Assembly: GCA_031771865.1 (NCBI GenBank) | Contig: JASISA010000027.1 | Location: 3,348,001 to 3,412,000, forward strand | Source: Nothophaeocryptopus gaeumannii | Lineage: Eukaryota > Ascomycota > Dothideomycetes > Mycosphaerellales > Mycosphaerellaceae | Direction of reading: 5' to 3' | Length of the DNA: 64,000 bases | Shown here: positions 20,873 to 32,663 of the stretch, in pieces | Position numbering within the stretch: position 1 is the stretch's first letter | Layout: every line of letters begins with the position of its first letter | Program-made: the position numbers and the translations under genes | The notes under the pieces: generated by a model | Seen by the model: only the letters and a program-made list of their open reading frames with translations | Told to the model about the DNA's origin: nothing | Databases searched by the model: none

Positions 20873-22505
20873 ATGGGACGACCTGACCTCCGCCAGCCTT
20901 CGGATGAGAAGCCAGCAGCGGATAGCTCGGCCTTGACTTCCAATACCGTCATCGATGGCTCGAACAAGAGGACATCAATCATTTCTCAGGACGGCGAAGT
21001 CATTAATGCCTCCGGCCACCGAGACCAGCTGCAACGGCAGTACGGCTTGCTCTCCATCTGCGGACTGGCGCTCACTATCGACAATGCTTGGATTGCGTTC
21101 GCCGGCTCGCTTCAGATATCTGTCTTGAATGGTGGTCCGCCTGGCATCCTTTACGAATACATTGTCGCCTGCGTCTACTATGCCTTCATAGGTGCATCCA
21201 TCGCTGAACTGGCCTCCTCCATCCCATCGAGCGCCGGTGTCTACCATTGGGCATCCGTGACAGCTGGACCTCGCTTTGGGCGCGCTTTAGGTTTCTTCAC
21301 TGGCTTCTTGAACTTCTTTGGCTGGATCTTTGATCTCGCTTCCATCGTCAGCATCCCAGCAAACGTCGTTGTGCAGATGTATGCCATCTTTCATCCAGAC
21401 TTTGCGATCGAGCCGTGGCATGGCTATGTCGCCTTCGTCCTCATTCTATGGCTGATGACCGCCTTCGTCATCTTCTGCAACAGGCTGATACCTTATCTTC
21501 AACACGCCGGACTCTTCCTCATCATTGCGGGCGGACTTGTGACTGTAATCACGGTCGCTGCAATGCCGAGTCAACATGCAAGCAACGCATTTGTGTGGAA
21601 AGATTTCAACAACATGACGGGTTGGAGCAACGGAATCGCTTTCATGACAGGCGTGCTGAACGGCGCCTTTGCTATCGGAACCCCGGACGCCGTCACGCAC
21701 ATGGCTGAGGAGTTGCCAAACCCCAAGGCTGATCTCCCCAAAGCCGTCTTTGCTCAAGTCGGACTGGGTTTCATCACCGCGTTCCTCTTTGGAATCACCA
21801 TCTTTTATGGGGTGAAGGACCTGGATGCTGTCATCAGCAGCCCCGGCTCGTTCCCGCTGGCGGAAGTGTATGCGCAAGCAACTGGCAGTCGCGCGGCTAC
21901 ATTTGGCCTGCTCTTGATTGTCTTTTTGTCAATCATGATCTGCACAGTGGGTACGGTTTTAATGGTTGGGAGATTGTTCTGGACCTTGGCCCGAGACAAC
22001 GCCACACCATTTCCTCGATTCTTCTCAAACGTCAACGAAAGCCTCTCGTGCCCGATAGAAGCCACCATCCTTTGCTCCGTCCTCACAACCGGCTTGGGTG
22101 CCATCCAGCTTGGCTCGAAGACAGCATTCGCAGACCTCGTCGGCTCGTTCATCATTCTCACTACTTCATCCTACTTCCTGGCCTTCTTCCCTCATCTCCT
22201 AAGCAGGCGGGCAAATGTTCCCAAAGGGCCATTCTGGATGGGTAACGCGGGATTCTTCGTGAACGCGGTTGCCTGCATTCTAATCGTCTTCTTCAACATT
22301 TGGTTTTGTTGGCCATATGCGAAGCCTGTCAAAGTCAGTACTATGAACTGTAAGCCAACTCTGCCCTTTTGATTTGTCACTCGCTAATATGTGCTTAGAC
22401 AACTCTGTCATTCTTGTCGGTGTCGTCGTTCTCACCGTATTGTGGTGGTTTGTACACGGTATACGCAAGTATCCGGGACCTAAACTCTCAAAAATCTACC
22501 TCTGA
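20873..22505 (+). CDS. APC-family permease, choline/GABA transporter type
   Basis: Two exons: 20873-22349 and 22399-22505; 527 residues. Start at the ATG at 20873 (MGRPDLRQPSDEK). About twelve transmembrane segments, with family blocks QYGLLSICGLALTIDNAWIA, GGPPGILYEYIVA, GASIAELASSIPSSAGVYHW, GTPDAVTHMAEELPNPKADL and MICTVGTVLMVGRLFWTLARD. This matches the fungal Hnm1/Uga4 branch of amino-acid/choline permeases at the plasma membrane; the substrate (choline, GABA or another amine) cannot be told from sequence. The second exon supplies the last membrane helix (VILVGVVVLTVLWWFVHGI) and a short tail. It lies with the agmatinase-like and xanthine dehydrogenase genes, so a nitrogen-scavenging role is plausible. 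Confidence 0.92.
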
Positions 22506-22834
22506 ACGGCCATGAAGATTGTGGGCGCTGCGCTGTTAGGAAGAGCCGGGCTTGCACGGGATGTGTGGCGGAGCGCCATTTCAGTGGCTCACATTGGCTC
22601 CATCTATCGTTTGCAAATCATTACATAGCGTCTGCGAATACTGAATGGACAATGCACGTTGGAGACGATCATGATGCTCGTAAAGCTAAGCTCCACCTGT
22701 CCGGCATATCCGCTCCGCAGCCACGGCAGCCCTGCGGGTTTCGAGAGATGGACACATGAGCCGTATGCCGGGACGTGTGTTTTTGAGTCACTTCATCCTG
22801 ATTGTTTTGCGAACCCAGTGCGCCAAGACTTAGT
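22506..22834. other. Convergent 3' spacer, permease and BLOC-1 subunit gene
   Basis: Short tail-to-tail spacer of 329 nt; nothing beyond expected 3' ends is seen. Confidence 0.5.
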
Positions 22835-23236
22835 TCAAGACATTCGCCACGAGCTTCCACCACTAGCACTTTCGACATCGTCCCTGCCTTCTGCAAGTCG
22901 CAATGTCTCTTCCAGTATCAAAAGGTCTCGCTCCATCATCTCTGCCCAGTTCTGGACGTCGCCCACTTCATTCACACCCTTGGTGGCCTTGTCAAGCTCC
23001 TTTTGCCACTTGGCGCTTTCTTTGGCCAAAGCAGCGGTTGACTTTTCGAGCTCAGCTTCTTGTTGCGCGATAGCCCGTGCGTTGGAACGGATGTCGGCTG
23101 CTCGTCGTTGGAATTGACGGTCGTAGGTGGAGCCAGCGGACTCGAGGGATGCGAGCACGGCGGCACGGGCTTCTTCTTGAGCTTTGGAGCTCTCGCTGGC
23201 CACAGCCGTTGATAAGGTTGTCGCGGTGGAAGACAT
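22835..23236 (-). CDS. BLOC-1 subunit 1 (GCN5L1/BLOS1) homolog
   Basis: Single exon, 133 residues. It is almost entirely helical and coiled-coil from residue 15 to 115. The diagnostic stretch is near the end: VNEVGDVQNWAEMMERDLLI, matching the BLOC1S1 signature (EIGDVENWARSIELDM in animals), then LEETLRLAEGR. Family knowledge: BLOC-1 is a cytosolic complex that tethers endosomal membranes and in yeast regulates endosome maturation through the Rab5 cycle. Length matches the family (120-150 residues). It is divergent from xanthine dehydrogenase with 815 nt between start codons. Confidence 0.83.
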   Translation of the reverse strand: MSSTATTLSTAVASESSKAQEEARAAVLASLESAGSTYDRQFQRRAADIRSNARAIAQQEAELEKSTAALAKESAKWQKELDKATKGVNEVGDVQNWAEMMERDLLILEETLRLAEGRDDVESASGGSSWRMS

Positions 23237-24051
23237 GTTTCTCTAACTCGTCCAAAGGGATGTAGCTATGTGAACTGCCGCCACTCATGTAAAGCACCAG
23301 GAAACGACGTCTTCTGGCAGTGTTGGAGAGAGTCCAAGATTCGAAGGGTCTTTGCCAGTATAATCGGCAGCAGTGTGGGTGAGTGATGCAAGGCGACAAT
23401 GGGACGAGGTCGAGCAGTACATGCATGTGTACAGAGGGAGGCCTCTGACGTGTCATGTGTTCCTGCAGCGAGCTCATCTGTCTACGGCTAATGGCATGCA
23501 TGCCTTGGACTTGACCTGAAGTTGTTGAACCGACGTCTCCCGCGTGAACAATCCAACCGGCCGGACTGGCGTGAGGGAGAAAGATTCACATGCATTCTTG
23601 TTATTCTCGATCGTGACATGAGCGAGCAAGCGGGGAGGAGCGAGGCGGTCAAGCAGCTCTTGAATTGATGTGATGCAGGATATTTGTTTGATTATGTAAT
23701 GGCTCTACGGCGCATCGGAGCCCGGCACTCGTCTCTCTTCTCTCGATCGCAGATGGCCGATGGCCGACGTACGTGATCCATGCCTCGTCCTCCTCTTGAA
23801 GCGTACGCCGAGTGCCTCCTCCCTCCGTCTACGGACGACAGACGGTCATGTCGCGTAGATAAGCACCTATCAACCCAATGGAACCTGCACTTCCACCTCT
23901 CATCTCCATCTCCATCTCCACCGCACACAGATCGCCGTGCTAACTCAAGGTACATACATACCTACATGTAGGTGACAGACATCAGCCCCAGGAGCTACCA
24001 CACCAGCACCACCACCCACCACCACTCACCACCACCGCCACCGCCACCAGC
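23237..24051. promoter_or_regulatory. Divergent upstream region of BLOC-1 subunit and xanthine dehydrogenase
   Basis: 815 nt without a supported frame. An AGATAA motif at 23857-23862 lies about 190 nt before the xanthine dehydrogenase ATG and would fit AreA-type nitrogen control. I looked for the purine-pathway UaY palindrome (TCGG, six bases, CCGA) and did not find it. The last 60 nt before the ATG are ACC/CCA-rich. Confidence 0.4.
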
Positions 24052-27000
24052 ATGGCTCCCGCTCCTGACCCTCTGCACCCTCAGCCGGCGGTGGAGCCCG
24101 CAGCGCAGCGGTCGCTCTCCTCTGCCACCCACGACTTCGACGACACCCTGCGCTTCTACCTCAACGGCACCAAGGTCGTGCTCGACGAAGCCGACCCCGA
24201 AGTCACCCTCCTGGAGTATTTGCGAGGCGTTGGCCTGACGGGCACAAAGCTGGGATGCGCCGAGGGCGGCTGTGGCGCCTGCACTGTCGTTGTATCACAG
24301 TACAATCCGACCACGGACAAGATCTACCATGCATCCGTCAACGCTTGTTTGGCTCCTCTGGTTTCGGTCGACGGCAAGCATGTCATCACCGTGGAAGGCA
24401 TTGGAAGCGTCAGGAGGCCACATCCTGCCCAAGAGCGAATCGCCAAGGGCAATGGCAGTCAGTGCGGCTTCTGTACGCCTGGCATTGTCATGAGCCTCTA
24501 TGCCCTGCTGAGAAACAATCATGAGCCAACGGAACATGAGGTGGAGGAAGCGTTCGACGGAAATCTATGCAGATGCACTGGCTATCGCCCAATTCTGGAC
24601 GCAGCACAATCATTTTCTGGAGACAAGTCTTGTGCAAAAGCCGTGGCTAATGGTGGATCTGGTTGCTGCATGAGCAAGGCCAATGGAGCCAACGGAGCCA
24701 ACGGAGCCAACGGAGCCAACGGAGCCAACGGAGCCAACGGAGCCAACGGAGCCAACGGATGCTGCAAGAGCGAGGCCATGGACGATCAGCCTATCAAGCG
24801 CTACACGCCCCCAGGCTTCATTGAGTATAACCCCCAGACTGAGCTCATCTTCCCACCGGCCTTGAGGCGGCATGAGTACAAACCGTTGGCTTTCGGTAAC
24901 AAGCGGAAGCGATGGTATCGTCCAGTCACTGTCGACCAGCTCCTCGAGATCAAGAAGGTACGTTCTGTAAGGTAAGCTTTCTGGCGTTTGCACGTACATT
25001 GACCCTTTGTGCCACTGTAGGCCTATCCGTCAGCGAAGATCATTGGAGGAAGTACCGAGACACAAATTGAGGTCAAGTTCAAGGCCATGCAATATACTGT
25101 TTCGGTTTTCGTGGGCGACATTCCGGAGCTGAGGCAGTACAAGTTCGAGGACGACTACGTCCAAGTCGGAGGCAACATCACCTTGACCGACCTGGAGCAT
25201 CTGTCTTTGCAAGCTGCTGCCCACTACGGCCCCGAGGGCGGCCAGCCGTTCGTCGCCATCAACAAACAGATCAGATATTTCGCCGGCAGACAAATCAGAA
25301 ACGTTGGTACACCGGCTGGTAACTTAGCGACCGCTTCACCCATATCAGATCTGAACCCCGTATTCGTCGCGACAAATGCCACGATTGTTGCGAAATCTCT
25401 GGACCAGACGATAGAAATCCCCATGACCGATTTCTTCAAAGCGTACAGAGTCACGGCTCTTCCCTCGGATGCGATCATTGCCAGCATTCGGATCCCAGTG
25501 TTCCGCAAAGGGGAGTTCATGCGGGCTTACAAGCAGGCGAAACGGAAAGATGATGACATCGCCATCGTCAATGCCGCGCTTCGGGTCAGATTGGACGATG
25601 ATAAATTCGTAAAAGACTCCAGTCTTGTGTACGGCGGATTGGCGCCAACTACGGCCGCGGCTAAGCAGACAATGGCGTACTTGGAGGGCAAGAAATTTAC
25701 AGACCCAACCACGCTCGAAGGTGCCATGAATGCACTAGAGCAAGATTTTGATCTTCGATTTGGTGTTCCGGGAGGCATGGCTACATATCGAAAGTCTCTG
25801 GCACTCGGCTTCTTTTATAAGTTCTATCATGAGACCCTCGCCGCGCTCAACCCCGAAGGCACAGCGGTAGACCTGGACTGCGTCGCTGAGATAGAACGAG
25901 AATTATCCAAAGGAAACAAAGATCGCGCAGCTGGGGTCGCATATGAAAAGAACGTAATTGGGAAGGAGCAACCACATGTCGCCGCGATGAAGCAATGCAC
26001 GGGTGAGGCTCAATATACCGATGACATACCCGTCCAAAAGAACGAGCTCTACGGATGTCTCGTGCTCAGTTCGAAGGCCCACGCCAAGCTAGTCAGCGTC
26101 GATGCCGCTGGCGCTTTGGATCTTCCAGGAGTAGTCGACTACGTTGACCACAGAGATCTTCCAAACGCGCAAGCAAATTGGTCAGTGGTGTTCGTGCAGG
26201 AAACTCGCACATACTTTGTCTTAAAAAGTAATCTCTCGCTGACCCTAGTGGCTTAATAGGTGGGGAGCTCCAAATTGTGATGAAACGTTCTTTGCAGGTA
26301 TGTTGCAAGTACTGATTTGGCAGTTCATCAGCTAACAATGATCCCAGTCGATGAAGTCTTCACTGCTGGTCAACCGATTGGAATGATACTCGCTACGTCT
26401 GCAAAGCGTGCTGAAGCTGGAGCCCGAGCTGTCAAAATTGAGTACGAAGAACTACCAGCCATTTTCACCATGGAAGAGGCAATCGCGGCAAATAGCTTCT
26501 TTGACCACTATCACTACATCAAAAACGGCGACGTGGACCGGGCTTTCAAAGATGCCGACCATGTCTTCTCTGGCGTCGCTCGTATGGGCGGCCAAGAGCA
26601 TTTCTATCTCGAAACCCAAGCGTGCGTAGCAGTCCCAAAGCCGGAAGATGGCGAAATGGAAATCTTCAGCTCAACGCAGAACCCAACCGAAACACAAGCA
26701 TACGTAAGTGCCTAGGCCAGACCTACGAAAGACGTTCTCCGTCCTACGTGATGTCTTACCCCTGTCTCAAACATGGTCAAGTCTATTCTAACATTTCTCA
26801 CTAGGTTGCCCAAGTGACGGGTGTAGCAGCTAACAAAATTGTAAGCAGAGTCAAGCGTTTGGGCGGTGGTTTTGGAGGCAAGGAGACGAGATCAATCCAA
26901 TTAGCCGGTATTTGTGCCACCGCGGCCAAAAAGACCGGCCGTCCAGTACGCTGCATGCTGAACCGGGACGAGGACATCATAACATCGGGTCAGCGACATC

Positions 27001-28638
27001 CTTTCCTTGCTCACTGGAAGGTCGCAGTGAACAAAGATGGCAAACTACAGGCATTGGATGCGGATATCTACAATAACGGTGGCTGGTCACAGGATCTCAG
27101 CGCCGCAGTAGTCGATAGGGCCTTGTCACACTCCGATGGCGTCTACAACATACCCAATACTTCCGTTCGAGGACGAGTCTGCAAGACGAATACGGTGTCC
27201 AATTCGGCTTTTCGCGGATTCGGTGGGCCACAAGGCATGTTCATTGCGGAGACATTCATGGAAGAGGTCGCGGACCATCTAGGCATGTCTGCCGAGAAAT
27301 TGAGAGAAATTAATATGTACAAAGCGGGTGATAAGACACACTTCAATCAGGAGCTTAGGGATTGGTATGTGCCATTGATGTGGCAGCAAGTGCGAGAAGA
27401 ATCCAACTGGGAGACGCGAAAAGAGGATGTCAAGGCCTTCAATGCGAAGAGCAAGTGGAAGAAGCGTGGATTGGCTATTATTCCAACCAAGTTTGGAATT
27501 TCATTCACGGCGCTGTTCCTCAACCAGGCCGGCGCTCTGGTAAGTGTCTGAGACCGGCAAACAGTCAATGTCTGAGACACACGCTGACCTCGCGCCCTTT
27601 ACTTTGTAGGTACACATATACCACGATGGGTCTGTTCTCGTTGCGCATGGTGAGTTATCCGCAGCTGAGTGGCGTCGAACAACATGAGTGCCTTCCGAGA
27701 TCTCAGAGCTACAGTTACTGACGATTCGTTCTGCAGGTGGAACAGAGATGGGACAAGGTTTGCACACGAAGATGACCATGATTGCAGCCGAAGCACTTCG
27801 CGTACCACAAGACGATGTCTTCATCTCAGAAACTGCCACGAACACAGTCGCCAACACGTCTTCAACAGCAGCATCTGCATCGTCCGATCTCAACGGCTAC
27901 GCAATCTGGAACGCGTGCCAGCAAATCAACGAGCGACTTGAGCCATATCGAAAGAAGCTGGGGCCCGAAGCCACTATGAAACAACTTGCACACGCAGCAT
28001 ACTTCGACCGGGTCAACCTCTCCGCAAACGGATTTTACAAGACTCCAGATATTGGCTATGTCTGGGGTGCCAATACCGGCCAGATGTTCTTCTACTTTAC
28101 TCAAGGTGTCGCTGCAGCGGAGGTCGAAATCGACACCTTGACCGGCGACTGGACGTGCAGAAGAGCAGATATCAAAATGGACGTCGGGCGTTCCATTAAT
28201 CCGGCGATTGACTACGGACAGATCGAAGGCGCATTCGTCCAAGGAATGGGCCTCTTCACGATGGAGGAGTCACTTTGGCATCGTGGCAGCGGTCAGATCT
28301 TCACTCGTGGCCCGGGAGCGTACAAGATTCCTGGATTCAGGGACATTCCCCAAGAATTCAACGTCAGCCTCCTCAAAGATGTCAACTGGGAGAACTTGAG
28401 GACTATTCAGCGATCAAGAGGAGTAGGAGAGCCTCCTCTTTTCATGGGCTCAGCCGTGTTTTTCGCCATCAGAGATGCATTGAAAGCTGCGAGGAAACAG
28501 TACAAGTGCGAAGATGTTTTGAGCCTCGTGAGCCCTGCGACTGTCGAGAGAATTCGGGTGAGTTGTGCGGATCCCATCATCCGTCGGGCTGAGGTCAAGC
28601 CGCAGGACGGCGAGAAGAGCTTCTTCATAGCAATATAA
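24052..28638 (+). CDS. Xanthine dehydrogenase (purine hydroxylase)
   Basis: Seven exons: 24052-24957, 25021-26180, 26260-26297, 26348-26703, 26805-27539, 27610-27649, 27737-28638; 1,378 residues. Two 2Fe-2S domains: Cys69, 74, 77 and 98 (GCAEGGCGAC), and Cys137, 140, 172 and 174 (QCGFC, LCRCTG). The FAD domain follows (about 285-480; IRNVGTPAGNLATASPISDL), then the molybdopterin part with LGGGFGGKE, AFRGFGGPQG, GGTEMGQGLHTK and the active-site Glu in RGVGEPPLFMG. It oxidises hypoxanthine and xanthine to uric acid with NAD+ in the cytosol or peroxisome-linked purine pathway. The linker between the iron-sulfur and FAD domains holds nine Ala-Asn-Gly repeats (residues 210-236). Fungi also have a related purine hydroxylase II, not excluded here. 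Confidence 0.95.
24679..24759 (+). repeat. In-frame 9-bp minisatellite in xanthine dehydrogenase linker
   Basis: Nine copies of GCCAACGGA (the first with AAT instead of AAC), coding Ala-Asn-Gly nine times. It lies between flanking Cys-rich patches (GCCMSK and GCCKSE) in the inter-domain linker, so length changes in steps of three residues would be tolerated. Confidence 0.95.
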
Positions 28639-29416
28639 TGGCATCTTGGCCTGCAACCAAGTCGGTTGTATAAGAATATATTGGTAATGATCTTTCAAGG
28701 TGCACGTAGTAGCACGTTTCCCGCTATGTAGCTGGCACGAACGTCTCTTCCTTGCTCTCTCACATTGAGCAAGACTATCTATATCCTTCATGTCATTTCG
28801 AGTTACAAATTACTCAACACAAGGCAGTACTGCTTCCTTGCTCATACCATAAGCCGCGCTGAAAATGCTTGTCGATATGGACCCATTCTTTATCGTCCCA
28901 AGTCTCCAAATCCAGCCAAATCCAATGTCCAAAACGCCGAGCTCCCGAGGACCATGCAGACTAAGCAATGAACAATTTGTGTGCGATGCAGTGGGGGCAA
29001 GGTATTTACAAGGGGAAAAGGTTAGCGAGTGCTGAGGTTAATGCAGTATGTGTACAAGGCCCGAGGAGCGGCGACCAAGCGTCGAGCTTGGGGCATGCTG
29101 TACAGTAAGCTGGCTCGTGGCTCATGGCTCGTGGCGCCGTCGTCTGTCGTAATTGTTTTGAGGCAGGTCTCGTGCATCTCCAGTAATCATGTTTCAAACA
29201 TCCGGCGATCTGTCAAATGCAGCTCCAGCCGGGAAAAAGGCATTTCGCGAAAGCCAAGCGGAAGGTGGCATAACCAGGACCTTGTTGTCGTAATTGTAGG
29301 AAGCTGCGCACCAGGCGTCTCGTCCTGTGCACTAGCTCCAAGGCCAGGCCCGCGGTTTTATTCTGGATGAAGGGGCGGATCGTTCTGTTTTCTTGGTCTT
29401 CTTCGATTTGGCTTTG
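28639..29416. other. Convergent 3' spacer, xanthine dehydrogenase and KRE6-like gene
   Basis: 0.78 kb. Only short overlapping frames on both strands; no recognised element. Confidence 0.5.
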
Positions 29417-31567
29417 CTACTTTCCGCTTTGCAACCGTGCATGAACGAATTCTGCGGGAACGTGTAATCCGCTTGGTGCCTGAAGTGAAGATGTCAGCAT
29501 CATCGCAAGCATAAAATCAAAGTCAAATACCCACCACTGTGTCAAGTTGTGGTTGGCGTAGGGCTCGGGATGACTGGAGATATAGTCGGTAGTTGGGTAG
29601 CCTTCCGGGTCGCAGGTTAATTCGCCATCGGAGTCTTGGTAAATACGAATGTAGTCGAGGCGCATGGTGGCAGGGATGAGGTCCGCAAGGCCCGTCAGGT
29701 TGATAGACGAGAAACTGTCGCTCATGCCGAAGTTTGCCACGATTGCCATGGGTTCCTCTGGGATGACGCGCTGTCCGACGTTGCCATTGGGTCCGATTGC
29801 ATTGCCGGTTATTTTCCAAGTCGGCTGATCACCCACGTACCAAGTAATGTAGCCATCTGCGCCTGGCTCGTACTCGAAGGCATAGATCTGATAGCCTTTG
29901 CCATCATACCAATCGTTGTTCAGCAAAGACAAAGCAGAGACGGCCTCCTGGTAAACCCCTCCTTGGTAGGCATTTGCTTCAGTGATGCTGTAATCATAGA
30001 TCTCCATCCACTCGCCTTGAGGCTGCCAGAAAACGTCAAAAGGGGCAACCTGGAATGACTGCGAGGCAGATCCGACAGCTGCGCCCGCAATTTGGGGTTC
30101 CAGATACTCCACAGATGCCTCGATAGCGTCGATTTCTGGCGCACTTCTACTGTTTCCCGGCGACGGATGATCTCCACCCTCGCATGTACACGCTGGTAGC
30201 CTCATCCCAGGGAGGTAGTTGACTCCATCAGGGTCGGATTGATTCGGAGTGATTCCAGCGTCACACGTATCGTGGTAGCTGTACGGCCACATGCCGTCAG
30301 TCGTTGCAGCATAGCCCGGTCTTCCCAGATTGCCCATTGCCCAGAAGCCAGGCCAGAAGCCAATGGTATCGCCATGGCCTGGGAGCGATATCGAGGCTTC
30401 AAGATAGCCGCCTTTGAAGCAGAGTTTGTTCCACGATTGTATCATCCCAGAGCGGTAATTGAGGTCGTGGTTCTGAAACGCGTCGAACCGGAGATTGAGT
30501 GTCCCATCTTTGGTCGTCGCGGCGTCCGGGTCATACCATTCAAGATCCATGGTGACACCATACCAAAAGTCCATGGCCATGAAAAAGGGATCGTCGCCAT
30601 CGTAGAAAGTCCTTCCGTCATCGTTGAATTCGTCGCTGAAGACAAGTTGTTGTTTCTTGCCGTTGTCACCAGTGCGTTCCTTGGCGCTGTCGGGTGTATC
30701 AGGGTCAATCAGGCCAGTTCGGAGGTTTTTAAGAAGGCTCATTTGATCTGATATACAGTCCGGGTTGGACGAGCAAGCATTTCCGCCAGGGTTGATCTTG
30801 CTCTGCACGAAAGTTCTATCATCCTAGTCAGTGTCTCCTCCACATGCATCGTTTTCAAGACTGCAGGCTCACAAAATGGGGTATCCTATAAACAGGATCA
30901 GGATGCCAATGGTGATCAACGACAGGCCTCCCACATTTACCAGACCTCGTTTGCTGAAAAGATCGGCGCAATTCAGCTTTCCATCTTTGTCGCTCGGATC
31001 TGGATTGTGTAGATAGTCGTCTTTTTCCACATCTTCAGGAAACAACAGCAATCCGGCGGAGGGCAGAATGTTGTACTTTTCGCTCACGGTCTGGGTGTTG
31101 ACGCCCTCGTCATCACTCCCAGCTCTGGATGGGGCTCGGGAATCGTCAAAAGGCGATACAAAGGGTCCTGCGTATCTGCTGTCTCTGCTGCCTGCGCTTT
31201 CTGAAGACCACGACGTTCTCCTACTGTTGAATCCACTGGCTGAAGGAGAGCGTAGCGGACTGTCTTCGTCTCTGAACCTTCGCGTATTTGTCTTGCGCGG
31301 CGGCAGCAGTAGCTCGGCTGATTCTGCAGGCGCTGCTGACGAGTAGAGCGAGTTACCACTGACAGCATTGCGTAATGACTGCCCTGTGCCTGTGCCCGTG
31401 CCTGTCCGACCTGGGTTTGTCAAGGAGCGCGCCGAAGGCTGGCGTGTAGCAGTCGAGGGCCGCGAGTCGGAGCCGCTACTTGAAGCTAGTTGCAGGAGAT
31501 CATCGTTTCCGCTGTTGAGGCGTATGTGCGGGGGATTATGCCGTTGCGGCGGACTGTCGCCATCCAT
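29417..31567 (-). CDS. Beta-1,6-glucan synthesis protein, KRE6/SKN1 family (GH16 type)
   Basis: Three exons: 31567-30873, 30815-29531, 29479-29417; 680 residues. A type II membrane protein: cytosolic Ser-rich tail (1-205), one transmembrane helix near 207-231 (LSLITIGILILFIGYPIL), then a lumenal domain. The GH16-like catalytic motif EIDAIE is at about residues 459-464, flanked by GFWPGFWAMGNLGRPGYAAT and GVNYLPGMRLPACTCEGGDH, characteristic of SKN1/KRE6. Family knowledge: acts in the secretory pathway to build beta-1,6-glucan for the wall. The last intron (51 nt, 29530-29480) is a multiple of three with no stop, so its retention would insert 17 mostly hydrophobic residues before the short C-terminus. 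Divergent from DPH1. Confidence 0.94.
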
Positions 31568-32663
31568 GATAGCGGCCTGCGAGCGGACGTCGTAGGGCTC
31601 GAGGAAGAAGGGTGGAGGAGGAGGAGCAAGGGGGAGATGGGCACGGCCCGGATTCTGGTGTTTCTGCTTCCGTTTTCGCTTCTGCTGCTGTTTCTGTGCT
31701 GGACGAAGTTGGGCGCGTGGGCAACCTAGTCGCAGCGAAGGGTCGGTCGAAAATGGAGTTCAAGTGCTTGCAAGCGAGCGTCGGGCGGCGGAGGAGAGAT
31801 GGGGCGTGACGGCCTGCCAGCACGCTACGTGAGGTGTGAAGGCGGGCAGCGATAGCGAGTGTCTCGGGCACGTATATCGTGCGCGGTGCGATGGGCGATG
31901 CGCGGTGTATGTGAGTGTGGTGCACAGTGGAGGGTGGAGGGTGGAGGGTGGGACGATGGCGTATCAGTGTCGTTGACAATGCTCGATGGCTGCGGTGGTG
32001 TGAAGTGGTGAGGTGAAGAGGTGAGGTGAAGAGGTGAGGTGAAGAGGTGAGGTGAAGCGGTGAGGTGAGGTGAAGTGAGGTGCAGCGACAGGCAAAAGCA
32101 AGGGTTCGCCCGACTTGACGACGTGCTACGTGCTGCGAGCGAGGCAGTCCAGAATAGGGGGTGGAGCTCTGTGGGCGACGCGCAGCACGGTACCACAGGT
32201 ACCCTCCCTCTCCCTCTACATGGCACATGGCAGCGGTGGTGGCGTAGCATGGCACTAGAATCATTTTTGAAGCCAGCACTGGAACGGCAGTACGATACAT
32301 ACTGCAACACGCGCTTGAGTAGAGTACATCGACTTTGCTAGCTGTCGTGTTACTATCAACATCATCACCGTCAACAAACAGGTGGGCGTGATCACAAAAT
32401 CCAGCTTCGCGCTTATGCTCCATCGACACACTTGTGCTGCAGGTACGCTCGAGGTACCCGTAACTTACTGTACCGTACTCCGATAGCCTTTCCTCTAGCT
32501 CCAACCAGGAAGCGTCACCGCCAAGAAAATTGTGTAAAATAGGCTCCGACACCCGGACTGCTTCTCTCGGGAGGACTGTCACCAAACATTTTGCTACAGC
32601 ACCTTCTTCCTTTCCCTGCTATCGCCCGTCCCGCCCAAAGCAGGCCTGTCGAGCAGTGGCGAA
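31568..32663. other. Divergent intergenic region with minisatellites, KRE6-like and DPH1 genes
   Basis: 1.1 kb between start codons. It is strongly strand-biased (G-rich on plus) and contains two small tandem arrays (below). A minus-strand frame of 349 codons crosses the region but is His/Ser/Thr/Pro low-complexity produced by those repeats, so I do not call it. Confidence 0.5.
31926..32082. repeat. Tandem arrays: GGAGGGT heptamer and 13-bp GAAGAGGTGAGGT unit
   Basis: A GGAGGGT array lies at about 31926-31951. About 50 nt further, five copies of a 13-bp unit (GAAGAGGTGAGGT, with single-base variants) run from 32002 to 32066 and decay by 32082. Both are purine-rich on the plus strand and sit in the shared upstream region. 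Confidence 0.9.

Noticed and set aside
31536..32585. 349-codon minus-strand frame upstream of the KRE6-like gene
   Set aside because: It is low-complexity His/Ser/Thr/Pro made by the 13-bp repeat array and has no ATG in a good context or known domain.
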